DNA of 64,000 nucleotides from Cohnella rhizosphaerae (lineage in GTDB: Bacteria; Bacillota; Bacilli; Paenibacillales; Paenibacillaceae): contig NZ_JAPDIA010000008.1 of the NCBI RefSeq assembly GCF_029525575.1, positions 1,550,001 to 1,614,000 on the forward strand, written 5' to 3'. How positions within the stretch are numbered: position 1 is the stretch's first letter; the number at the start of each line of letters is the position of its first letter. Shown in pieces: positions 1-7,155 of the stretch. The position numbers and the translations under genes were made by a program. Below the pieces are notes generated by a model. It worked only from the letters and a program-made list of their open reading frames with translations, did not search any database and had not been told where the DNA came from.

Positions 1-1557
1 CAACGCATCGCCCTTTTCCACCTTCGCGCCGGTCGCGAGCGAGCTCCAAGCGCCGATGCTGTCCCAAGCGGTCGCCCGGCCCTCGGCGATGCCGAGCTGG
101 GCCCATATGCGGGCCGGCGCATGCGTCATGAACGGCTGCAGCATGATTGATACGATGCGCAGGCTCTCCGCCAAATGGGCCATGACCGAAGCCAATGCGC
201 CGCGGTCGGCCTCGTCCTTGGCGAGCACCCACGGCTGCGTCTCGTCGATATACTTGTTCGTCCGGCTGACGAGCGTCCAAATCGCCGTAAGCGCCACGGA
301 AAATTCCATCGCTTCGACCGCTTCCTCGGTCTTGCGCACCGCCGCCGCCGCCGCGGATTCCAGGTCCGCGTCGAACGCCGTCGAGCCGGCAGCCTCCGGC
401 ACGACGCCGTCGAAGTACTTGCCGATCATGGCGACGGTGCGGCTGAGCAGATTGCCCAGATCGTTGGCCAGGTCGTAGTTCAGTCGCTCCGCGAAGTTCT
501 CGGGCGTGAACGTGCCGTCGGAGCCAAACGGCACCTCGCGCAGCAGGTAGTAGCGGACGGGATCGAGACCGTAGCGGTCGATCAGCTTGACCGGGTCCAC
601 CACGTTGCCCTTGGACTTGGACATTTTGCCGTCCTTCATGAGCAGCCAGCCGTGCGCGAACACCTTTTTCGGCAGCGGCAGTTCGAGCGCCATCAGCATG
701 ATCGGCCAGTAGATCGTATGGAAGCGAACGATCTCCTTGCTCATCAGATGCACGTCCGCCGGCCAGAACTTGCCCATGAGCGCGTCGTCAGGCGTGCCGT
801 AGCCGAGCGCCGTAATATAGTTGCAGAGCGCGTCGATCCAGACGTAGATGACATGCTTCGGATCGGAGCGGACCGGAATGCCCCAATTGTAGGTCGTCCG
901 GGACACCGCCAGATCCTCGAGACCCGGCTTGATGAAGTTGTTGATCATCTCGGTCTTGCGCGACTCGGGCTGGATGAAGTCGGGATGCGCCTCGTAATGC
1001 GCGAGCAGCCGATCCACGTAGTTGCTCATTTTGAAAAAGTAGGATTCTTCCTTGACCAGCTCCACGGGGTGTCCGCTGTCGGGGCTTTTGCCGCCGATAA
1101 CGTTGCCCTGTTCGTCCTTGACGACGTCGACCAACTGCGTCTCGGTGTAAAACGTCTCGTCGGGGATGCTGTACCAGCCTTCGTACTCCCCTTTATAAAT
1201 GTCGCCCTTAGCCAGCAGCTTCTCGAAAATGTCCTCCACGACCCGCGTATGGCGCGGCTCGGTCGTCCGGATGAAGTCGTCGTTCGATATCTCGAGCTTT
1301 TTCCACAGCTCCTTGATGCCCACGACGATGTCGTCGACGAATTGCTGCGGCGTCTTGCCCGCGTCCTGCGCCTTGCGTTCGATTTTCTGGCCGTGCTCGT
1401 CCGTGCCGGTCAAATACCGCACCTCGAAGCCGCGGAGGCGCTTGTATCGGGAAATAGCGTCGCCGGCGACGGTCGTGTAGGCATGCCCGATATGCAGCTT
1501 GTCGCTCGGGTAGTAGATCGGCGTCGTAATATAAAAGGTTTTGCCCGCTTCGTTCAT
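1..1557 (-). CDS. metG: Methionyl-tRNA synthetase (3' end outside window)
   Basis: Charges tRNA-Met with methionine in the cytoplasm (class I aminoacyl-tRNA synthetase). The reverse-strand reading from ATG at 1557 gives 519 codons and runs off the window start, so the C-terminal part is missing. The Rossmann catalytic core shows the class I signature HIGH at residues 22-25 and KMSKS at 311-315, with the phrase GHAYTT after the first motif as in bacterial MetRS. The full enzyme is usually about 650 residues and often ends in a tRNA-binding OB domain, which lies outside. An SD-like AGGAG sits just upstream of the start. A T-box leader precedes it, so expression should rise when uncharged tRNA-Met accumulates. 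Identity is secure. Confidence 0.97.
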   Translation of the reverse strand, partial: MNEAGKTFYITTPIYYPSDKLHIGHAYTTVAGDAISRYKRLRGFEVRYLTGTDEHGQKIERKAQDAGKTPQQFVDDIVVGIKELWKKLEISNDDFIRTTEPRHTRVVEDIFEKLLAKGDIYKGEYEGWYSIPDETFYTETQLVDVVKDEQGNVIGGKSPDSGHPVELVKEESYFFKMSNYVDRLLAHYEAHPDFIQPESRKTEMINNFIKPGLEDLAVSRTTYNWGIPVRSDPKHVIYVWIDALCNYITALGYGTPDDALMGKFWPADVHLMSKEIVRFHTIYWPIMLMALELPLPKKVFAHGWLLMKDGKMSKSKGNVVDPVKLIDRYGLDPVRYYLLREVPFGSDGTFTPENFAERLNYDLANDLGNLLSRTVAMIGKYFDGVVPEAAGSTAFDADLESAAAAAVRKTEEAVEAMEFSVALTAIWTLVSRTNKYIDETQPWVLAKDEADRGALASVMAHLAESLRIVSIMLQPFMTHAPARIWAQLGIAEGRATAWDSIGAWSSLATGAKVEKGDAL

Positions 1558-1607
1558 CTTCTTCAGCTCCTGTAGGGATTGTGGCGCAGATCTCGGCCGG
1601 AAAACGC

Positions 1608-1870
1608 AAAAAAGACTCCCGTCCGTCATGGGACGAGAGTCTGCGCTCACGTGGTACCACCCAAATTCCCTCCGCCGCTTGCGCGCCGCGAAGGCTCATT
1701 CGCGCCGGTCGTCTTCGGACCGGCAGCTCCGTTAACGCCGGAACGCGCGTCATGCTCTCGTCGACGGCCTGCGGCGGCAGCGGCGCTCGAGCACGAATCC
1801 TCCAGGACCATCTTCCAAAGTCGATCTATGCCGGCTCGCAGCGTCCCCGGCTCTCTGAGATAGATCGCGA
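1608..1870 (-). promoter_or_regulatory. T-box leader of metG (probable Met specifier)
   Basis: On the reverse strand the T-box core GGGTGGTACCACGTG lies at 1664-1650, followed by an intrinsic terminator at 1643-1608 (GAGACT-type stem ending in six T). Upstream, a stem I base pairs CGATCTAT with ATAGATCG (1867-1860 and 1829-1822). Inside it are the typical distal elements AGAGAGCCGGGG and GCGAGCCGG. A candidate ATG specifier sits at 1811-1809 in GAAGATGGTCCTGG, which suits methionine and the downstream metG. T-box leaders bind uncharged tRNA through specifier and NCCA pairing and switch from terminator to antiterminator. The exact specifier loop was placed by eye. Confidence 0.88.
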
Positions 1871-1919
1871 ACTTTGTACTCATCGCTTCATCGGATCGGT
1901 ATACGGTTGTGTTGGCCAA

Positions 1920-1949
1920 AATATAACGCAGAGCGGGGGGCCGTGTCAA
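1920..1949 (-). promoter_or_regulatory. Sigma-A-type promoter of the metG T-box transcript
   Basis: Reverse strand: TTGACA at 1949-1944, an 18-base spacer and TATATT at 1925-1920. It lies about 50 bases before the T-box stem I. The -35 box overlaps the last codons and stop of yidD. Confidence 0.7.
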
Positions 1950-2206
1950 GCGGACGGATGCCCGCCCGCCCGCTTGCCTTTAGGCGACGGGACCGGGTCG
2001 AAGCCGCCGGGATGGAAAGGATGGCATTTGCAGATGCGCACCGCGGCCAAGCCCGCGCCCTTGAGCGGTCCGTGCACCTCGATCGCTTCGAGCGCGTATG
2101 CCGAGCAGGTCGGCGCGAACCGGCAGGTGGGCGGCTTGAGCGGCGAGATAAACCGGCGGTAAAACACGATCGGCAGCCGCATCGCCGCCACGGCGGCTTT
2201 CCTCAT
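1946..2206 (-). CDS. yidD: Membrane protein insertion efficiency factor YidD
   Basis: Small membrane-associated protein of 86 residues that assists YidC/Sec-dependent membrane protein insertion. The DUF37/YidD family signature is plain: an N-terminal amphipathic stretch (RLPIVFYRRFISPL), then PTCRFAPTCSAYALEAI with paired cysteines, GLAAVRICKCHPF, and the terminal GGFDPVP. Length fits the family (70-90). It is transcribed toward metG, and its 3' end contains the -35 box of the metG leader. In many genomes yidD sits with rnpA/yidC near the origin; here it is isolated beside metG. A start at ATG 2206 gives the complete domain. Confidence 0.95.
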   Translation of the reverse strand: MRKAAVAAMRLPIVFYRRFISPLKPPTCRFAPTCSAYALEAIEVHGPLKGAGLAAVRICKCHPFHPGGFDPVPSPKGKRAGGHPSA

Positions 2207-2284
2207 CGGTCCCGTCCCCTTTCACAAATAAAGCGTATCCCCATCATGCAGAAAGCCCGCAGCCCGAGTCAAATCGGGAACTTC

Positions 2285-2486
2285 CTAGGCGAACCACTCG
2301 TTGACGACAAAAATGAACGCAGCGAGCGAAACGATCGAGCCGATCATATAGGTCCAGCCTTGTCCCCTTTTCAACTGAAAAAAACGGAGTATGCCCATGC
2401 TGAGCAACCCCCCCGACCAACAAAATGAAAATGACGCCAACGATAAACAATCCAGCGGAAACTTCAGATACGTCGACCAGTTCCAA
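2285..2486 (-). CDS. Small two-helix membrane protein, frameshifted
   Basis: TTG start at 2486 with SD GGGAGGA seven bases away. The first frame gives MELVDVSEVSAGLFIVGVIF and a hydrophobic helix, then meets a run of seven G (reverse strand). Removing one G continues into a second frame with LLSMGILRFFQLKRGQGW, a second helix (MIGSIVSLAAFIFVV) and the stop at 2285, for about 66 residues in all. I do not recognise the family. Two transmembrane segments with a short basic loop point to a small integral membrane protein. The extra G is likely a sequence error. A TATAAT box lies about 65 bases upstream of the start. Confidence 0.6.
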
Positions 2487-2548
2487 GCGCGTGTCCTCCC
2501 TGTTTCTTAACGCACCCTCGCGGTATTCGCAAAAGTGCCGATGCTAGC

Positions 2549-2577
2549 ATTATAGCGAATTCAGGTACGATTGAACA
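2549..2577 (-). promoter_or_regulatory. Candidate promoter of the small membrane protein
   Basis: Reverse strand TATAAT at 2554-2549 with a weak -35 (TGTTCA) 17 bases upstream. Immediately downstream, at the likely transcription start, the forward sequence contains CGCAAAAGTGC, the same 11 bases that form the core of the repeats at 36.2 kb. Confidence 0.5.
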
Positions 2578-2589
2578 CGCTTGCCGCGC

Positions 2590-3069
2590 TCATTCTCCGA
2601 TAAACAGCTCGACTTCGCCTTGCCTGGGCGGCTTGCGACTGAATACGACGACCCATTTCCCGTTTTTCCAGACCACCCTTCCCGTCTTAGGCAAGACGAG
2701 GCAGGGCAGCTTCAGCGAAGCGGTCGCCTCGCCGGGCAGGCCGGATACGCGCAGCCTGTCGGCCGTCGCGTACATGCGGATGGCGCCGCGGTCCGTGCCC
2801 GGCGGCGGCTTGATCGTCGCAACGACGCGCTTTTGCTCCTTTCGCGCCTCCATTTGCGGACTGGCTGTGACGTAGGCTTCAGGCCCGACGCCCGCGGAAG
2901 CGGCCGTCTTTTCCCCCGAATTGCCGAATCCGAGCTTTCGTATATAATCGTTAAGCCACGAATGATCTTGATGTTCCCATTGCTTGACCAAGTCCCACGG
3001 CAGATCCTTGCCGAGCAGTTGGCGGATCGCGCGCCAATCGGGAAGCGGCCCTTCATCGAAAAATGACAT
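2590..3069 (-). CDS. Hsp20/alpha-crystallin-like protein, putative
   Basis: 160 residues from ATG 3069, preceded by SD GGGAGGG. The first 55 residues (FFDEGPLPDWRAIRQLLGK, then WEHQDHSWLNDYIRKLGF) look like an N-terminal arm. The C-terminal 90 residues read like an alpha-crystallin beta-sandwich: VVATIKPPPGT, RMYATADRLRVSGLPG, LKLPCLVLPKTGRVVWKNGKWVVVF. Small heat-shock-like proteins of spores (for example CotM type) share this plan, and the gene is divergent from the gerP operon, so a spore-coat role is plausible. That is inference. No strict I-X-I tail is present. The start further upstream at 3243 has no support. Confidence 0.6.
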   Translation of the reverse strand: MSFFDEGPLPDWRAIRQLLGKDLPWDLVKQWEHQDHSWLNDYIRKLGFGNSGEKTAASAGVGPEAYVTASPQMEARKEQKRVVATIKPPPGTDRGAIRMYATADRLRVSGLPGEATASLKLPCLVLPKTGRVVWKNGKWVVVFSRKPPRQGEVELFIGE

Positions 3070-3199
3070 GGATTGCGCCCTCCCTCCCAGGTAAAACGTT
3101 GCTGCGGCCATCGCGCGCGGCGCGGCGCACCGACGTTTGTCAATCAACATCAGCTTATGCGGGCCTGGGCGAGGGCGTGCGGAAACCCTGCGAACGGGA

Positions 3200-3227
3200 A
3201 CATCTGGGCTCCTGCCTTCATACAATA
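3200..3227 (+). promoter_or_regulatory. Sigma-K-like promoter of the gerP operon
   Basis: AC at 3200-3201, then 17 bases, then CATACAATA at 3219-3227, which matches the sigma-K pattern AC-N17-CATANNNTA. In Bacillus subtilis gerP is expressed in the mother cell under sigma-K. The start codon of gerPA follows 34 bases later with an AAAGGGAG ribosome site between. Confidence 0.6.
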
Positions 3228-3260
3228 CGACATGACCATTCAAAAGGGAGTCGTTGCCGC

Positions 3261-3497
3261 ATGCCCAGCATCGTAGGAGCTGTCAAAATCGTCAGCATCG
3301 GCTCCAGCGGCGTCGTTCAATTCGGCGACTGTTTGCAGATCACGCCTACGAGCACGACAAAAACGTTCGCAGGCGCAGGCTCCTTCGTTACCGGAGACTT
3401 TCCAAGAACGAATAGCATCAGCTCGACCAATACGAACGATCAAGATCTTGCCGACTCTTCGGAAGCGCAAGTCGGCGGCAACTCGGGGGTCGTCTAA
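3261..3497 (+). CDS. gerPA: Spore germination protein GerPA/GerPF family
   Basis: 78-residue protein from ATG 3261. It carries the GerPA/PF signature: MPSIVGAVKIVSIGSSG, FGDCLQI, then TKTFAGAGSFVTGDF and a SxTNTNDxD stretch. GerP proteins are needed for permeability of the spore coat to small germinants. The gene is first in a tight row of five ger genes, as gerPA is in Bacillus, and SD AAAGGGAG precedes it. GerPA and GerPF are paralogues, so the position rather than the sequence decides the name. No second paralogue appears downstream of gerPE. Confidence 0.9.
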   Translation: MPSIVGAVKIVSIGSSGVVQFGDCLQITPTSTTKTFAGAGSFVTGDFPRTNSISSTNTNDQDLADSSEAQVGGNSGVV

Positions 3498-3719
3498 ATG
3501 TCCTTGACCATTTATCAGCACATCGCGATCGGGCAACTGCGCGTCGACGCCGTTTCCAATTCATCCGTCTTGCAAATCGGCAGCGCCGGAAATATACAAT
3601 CGCTATCCCAGCTTTACAATACCGGCGGATTCACCGAGCCTGCCGCCCAGCTGACGGAAGAGACCGTCGCGAACGCCGATTCGCCGCTGGCGCTCGTTCC
3701 TTTGCCGAATCCGACCTGA
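3498..3719 (+). CDS. gerPB: Spore germination protein GerPB
   Basis: 73 residues starting at the base after the gerPA stop codon. Family features are the N-terminal TIYQHIAIGQLRVDAVSNSS, VLQIGSAGNIQSLSQLYNTGGF, and a short Pro/Glu-rich tail. It belongs to the GerP set that lets germinants cross the spore coat. Directly abutting genes imply translational coupling within the operon. Recognition is by characteristic phrases and by gene order. Confidence 0.93.
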   Translation: MSLTIYQHIAIGQLRVDAVSNSSVLQIGSAGNIQSLSQLYNTGGFTEPAAQLTEETVANADSPLALVPLPNPT

Positions 3720-3780
3720 TCGGCCGCCGAATCGCCTCGGCTCCGCTCTCGTATCCTGCACCCCAAAGGAGGAATCGATC

Positions 3781-4476
3781 ATGAACGCCGTGTGGTACTA
3801 TCCCTCTCAAGGACAGGTGTGCGACGAGATCGCCAAACGGCTGCAGACGCTCGAAGCTCAAATGCAAGCGGCAACCGACCGGATCGGAAGCTATGAGCAG
3901 CAGATCGCGACGCTGACGCAACAGCAGACGCAGATGCAAGCCCAAATCGCGGAGCTGCAAACCCGTGTCGAGGACCTGCAGCGCAAGCCGCCCGTACACG
4001 TCGAATATCATTTCGACCAGCTCAAGGTCAGCAGACTCGACGGCACGCTGAATATCGGTCTCAGCCCGAACGGCCAATCGGGCGTCGACGCGTTCGACGT
4101 GCCTACGCCCGGAATGTGGCAGACGCCCGCAGTCGGCCAGGAAGGGCCCGAGCCGCAAATCCCGGGTCTGCTCAGCGAAGGGGCCGAATTTATGAACGGA
4201 GAAGCGCCGGCGAATCTGTCCGCGCTCGCGGCCCAGAACGGTCTCGACTTCCAGCCTTCGGAGCTGCGCGCCGTGACGGAGGACGTGAAGGCGCAGCTAG
4301 GGGCGAGAATCCAGTATTATGCGCGGACGATGCCCCTGCCCGAGAAAGCCGGAGATCGGGAGCTCGCGGCGTGGCGGCAAAGCGTGATGGATAAGGTGAA
4401 AAAGGATATCCTGACCGCATTCGACAGCTATGTGCGCAGACGAGCCGCCGAAGCCGCCGGACAAAGGAGAAGCTGA
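3781..4476 (+). CDS. gerPC: Spore germination protein GerPC
   Basis: 231 residues from ATG 3781 with a strong AAAGGAGG site. Residues 15-70 form a predicted coiled coil rich in Gln and Leu (IAKRLQTLEAQMQAATDRIG onward). Then comes the GerPC hallmark RKPPVHVEYHFDQLKV, followed by TLNIGLSP and an acidic C-terminal half ending in a basic tail. It is the largest GerP protein and is probably structural in the inner coat. The next gene starts one base after its stop. Confidence 0.93.
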   Translation: MNAVWYYPSQGQVCDEIAKRLQTLEAQMQAATDRIGSYEQQIATLTQQQTQMQAQIAELQTRVEDLQRKPPVHVEYHFDQLKVSRLDGTLNIGLSPNGQSGVDAFDVPTPGMWQTPAVGQEGPEPQIPGLLSEGAEFMNGEAPANLSALAAQNGLDFQPSELRAVTEDVKAQLGARIQYYARTMPLPEKAGDRELAAWRQSVMDKVKKDILTAFDSYVRRRAAEAAGQRRS

Positions 4477-4477
4477 C

Positions 4478-4681
4478 ATGGCGACGTTCGACCAAATGAA
4501 CGTATACAACGAACCCGTTCGGATCGGATCCATTCGCATTCTTGGCGTGTCGAGCTCTTCGTCGCTCCTGATCGGCGATACGCAGAGCATGACGCTCTAC
4601 TCCTATTTCGATACGCCGCCGGAGTCCGTGATCGTCGGTCCGCTGGCGCCGCTGCCGGCGCTGCCCGAGGAAGGAGAATAA
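4478..4681 (+). CDS. gerPD: Spore germination protein GerPD
   Basis: 67 residues from ATG 4478, with SD AAAGGAGAAG inside the end of gerPC. The sequence shows VGSIRILGVSSSS-type text (here IGSIRILGVSSSSSLLIGD), then TLYSYFDTPPESVIVGPLAPL, which is the GerPD pattern of a short N-terminal strand region and a Pro-rich end. It is part of the gerPABCDE operon, with three bases separating it from gerPE. Confidence 0.9.
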   Translation: MATFDQMNVYNEPVRIGSIRILGVSSSSSLLIGDTQSMTLYSYFDTPPESVIVGPLAPLPALPEEGE

Positions 4682-4684
4682 CCG

Positions 4685-5092
4685 ATGAGAAGCCGCGTAT
4701 CCGCCGTCGGATTCGTTGACGTCAACACCATCTCCAATGCCGGCGTCCTCGAGATCGGGGACAATCGGGACGGCGCGAAGCTGAATTCCCGCGTATTGGC
4801 GGTTCAGCGGTCCCTCGCGACATTCGGCAGCGACGAATTTCGCTTTGAATTTTACGCGCTGTTCGCCAGGCCGCTTCCGGCGGCGCCTCCCCCTTCGGGA
4901 ACGTCCGCATTCTTTTTTTCCGCCTGCGCGCCGATCGAGATCGGCATCGTGGACGTTACCGGCGTCTCTGCCGCATCCCACGTCCGCATCGGCTGCGGCG
5001 GTCCCGAGACCGCCGAGACGCGGATCGTCAATATCCGCAATCGGATCCCGGGTATCCAGCCACAGGCCCAAGCCGAAGCCGATAATAAATAA
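4685..5092 (+). CDS. gerPE: Spore germination protein GerPE
   Basis: 135 residues from ATG 4685, with a GAAGGAGAA ribosome site in the tail of gerPD. The GerPE pattern is visible: RSRVSAVGFVDVNTISNAG, LEIGDN, LNSRVLAVQR, and a second IGIVDVTGVSAASHVRIGC segment. It probably works with the other GerP proteins in coat permeability. The operon ends here. The usual last gene, gerPF, is absent, and a separate YjcZ-type gene follows 105 bases later. Confidence 0.92.
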   Translation: MRSRVSAVGFVDVNTISNAGVLEIGDNRDGAKLNSRVLAVQRSLATFGSDEFRFEFYALFARPLPAAPPPSGTSAFFFSACAPIEIGIVDVTGVSAASHVRIGCGGPETAETRIVNIRNRIPGIQPQAQAEADNK

Positions 5093-5197
5093 TGCGTTGC
5101 CTTCGTAAACGGGCGAACGCACAAGCCGCCCGCCGTCCTCCGCATATGATGACTGTGTGATCGCTCATCACATAAACCATATCGGGAGGTTGTTACT

Positions 5198-5317
5198 ATG
5201 GGATACGCAGTAGCAGGCGCAGGTTGCGGACACGGCGGCGGCGCCATGGCAGGTGCAGCGTTCGCGCTGGTACTCTACGTACTGCTCGTCATCATTCTTA
5301 AAGCCGGCATTTTCTAA
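5198..5317 (+). CDS. YjcZ-type sporulation peptide
   Basis: A 39-residue peptide from ATG 5198 with SD GGGAGG. The N-terminus is Gly/Ala/His-rich with one Cys (GYAVAGAGCGHGGG), followed by a single hydrophobic helix, FALVLYVLLVIILKAGIF. This is the layout of the YjcZ family of tiny sporulation membrane peptides found near coat and germination genes of Bacilli. The exact role is unknown. A strong bidirectional hairpin terminator follows. Confidence 0.8.
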   Translation: MGYAVAGAGCGHGGGAMAGAAFALVLYVLLVIILKAGIF

Positions 5318-5354
5318 TCGACTTGCGGCGAAGCCGCGCCAGATTAGATAGCGT

Positions 5355-5396
5355 AAAAAAGCCTCCGGTCCGCATTCGCTGCGGCCGGAGGCTTTT
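5355..5396. terminator. Bidirectional intrinsic terminator
   Basis: AAAAGCCTCCGG pairs with CCGGAGGCTTTT, with A-rich and T-rich flanks on the two sides. It lies between yjcZ (forward) and the pucR-like gene (reverse) and can end both transcripts. Confidence 0.85.
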
Positions 5397-5441
5397 GAAC
5401 GTTCATAAGCGCCGTTATAGGCTGCGGCACCGCGACGTTCA

Positions 5442-6819
5442 TTAGCTGCCTGGCGATATCTGTCCGAGCTTCAGCGACAGCTGGAGCTGGAGCCTGTCTT
5501 CGGGATCGTCGAGCGACACGCCCAGAATATTCTGGATTTTGTCGAGCCGATAGACGATCGTATTGTAATGCGCATACAGCTTCTCGGACGTCAGCTTGAT
5601 ATTGCCGTTGCATTTGAAAAACATTTCCAGCGTCTCCGCCAGCCGGCCGCCGCCCTTGCGGTCCGCCTGCTGCAGCGGTGCCATATAACGGCGCAAAAAT
5701 TGCTCGCGCTCTTCGCCGCCCGGGATCAAGTAGAGCAGCGCGTATACGCCAAGGTTATCGTAGGAAACGACTTCGCCCGCCAGACCGCAAACTTCTGCGA
5801 CCTGCTTCGCCCTTTTCGCTTGCGACAGACTGGTCGGCAGCAGCTCCGGCGTTTCGACCGGGCGGCCGACGAACAGCCTGAGCGCCGGCAATGCGAGCTC
5901 CCCCGCGAAGCTCGCCGAGCAGCCCCCGAAGCTGCGCTTCCGCGCTCGTTTCGTCCCGGTCTCTTTCGCCGCCGTCGGACAAAATCAGGACGAGCTCGCC
6001 GCCATAAGCCGCCGCGAGCAGCTCGCTTCCCGGCCGCCGCCCCCCTGTCCGGAGCCGGCGGGCCAGATCCGCAGCCTTGCCGTCCGCTTCATCGCTCCCG
6101 GCTTCCGCCAGGCCGACCACCGCGACGGACAGCGGGCCGGCCCGGTTCAACTCGCATCCGCACACCTCCGCTCGCGCCGTCCAATCCCTTTCGGAGACGA
6201 TTTTACCCGCCAGCCAGTCTTGCAAAAAAAGCTCGAGGTATTTTCCTTCAACCTCTCTCACCGCATCGATATTGGCCATCTCCAAATCCAAAAACGCCGA
6301 CAGACGCGTCAGCATCAGCATGTCCAAAGCCGTGACCGAACGGTTGAGCTCGAAGAGCGCGATAGCGGTCGGATTCGTCAGGCGATTCGCGATCCAATGG
6401 ATGTATACGCTTCTTCCGTCGTCAGTGCCGACAAAGCCGGAGGCCGACGATCGCTCCCCTTCGCGCCTCACGTAAGCCGCGGCCTCAGCAACGAGCGGCG
6501 CAGCGTCAGGCGCGCCGAGCCCGCGCGACCGCCACTCGCCATCACGGCTTCTGAGCACGGCGATCGGATTGCCCAGCGTTTCTTCGATCGCGTCCAGCGC
6601 CTGCTGGAGACTGCCGCCCTCCAACAGCAAACGCGAAACCCTGCCGATCGTCGACCGCAGATCGGCCAACTGATTATAATCGTCGGCCTGCAGTCGGTTC
6701 GGAGCCGCGCGTTCTTCTGCCATTGCCGACGACAGCTCTTCCTTGGGTTCGGTGATCGGAAAGCTGACGCGGGTCGGCCTGTTATCGGGATTGGCGTCTT
6801 TATGAGACATTGCCGCCAT
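5442..6819 (-). CDS. PucR/CdaR-type transcriptional regulator, frameshifted
   Basis: About 458 residues from ATG 6819 (SD GGAGGGGAG). The N-terminal two thirds form a sensor region: LRSTIGRVSRLLLEGGSLQQ, a GAF-like LGNPIAVLRSRDGEW, and a helical linker LFLQDWLAGKI. The C-terminal HTH_30 domain is diagnostic: LAETLEMFFKCNGNIKLTSE, LYAHYNTIVYRLDKIQNILG, LDDPEDRLQLQLSLKL. The frame changes near 5890-5905 at a run of five G. Joined, the protein is complete. PucR relatives control purine, allantoin, sugar-diacid or amino-acid use. No obvious target lies next to it, because the next sequence upstream is the group II intron. Its AT-rich upstream region (6830-7010) contrasts with the GC-rich neighbours. 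Confidence 0.85.
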
Positions 6820-7083
6820 ATCGCTCCCCTCCTTTGCCAGAACGGTTTTTCTTCGAATTCATACACCTGCTTCTTTGTGTTATATTTTATAACATATAAT
6901 ATGAATTGTCTGCTTGTTTTCATTATTTTGATTACTATTTTATGAATATCTTAATAATATGTTATTTTTATTAACACAAAATACCCTAAATAATTTCCTT
7001 AATTTTTAATTCGTAGAGTAGAGAACTGAAATTTCATCGGAGGGCGCAAGCCCTCCTTTTACTTTTCCAGCTCCCCCCTGCAT

Positions 7084-7117
7084 CAAACCGGACGTGAGGT
7101 TTTCCCTCATCCGGCTT
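7084..7117 (-). ncRNA. Group II intron domain V hairpin
   Basis: Reverse-strand 34-nt stem-loop: AAGCCGGATGAGG, loop GAAA, CCTCACGTCCGGTTT. The AGC catalytic-triad position of this domain is present as AGC at the stem base. This is the catalytic heart of the ribozyme and supports a structurally intact intron. Confidence 0.8.
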
Positions 7118-7155
7118 TCCGATGTTCTTCGTCCTTCAGCGTTACGGTACTTTCT

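Noticed and set aside
175..1575. Forward ORF of 466 codons across metG
   Set aside because: Antisense shadow of a real gene in GC-rich DNA (rich in Arg, Val, His, Asp). The reverse frame holds all MetRS motifs.
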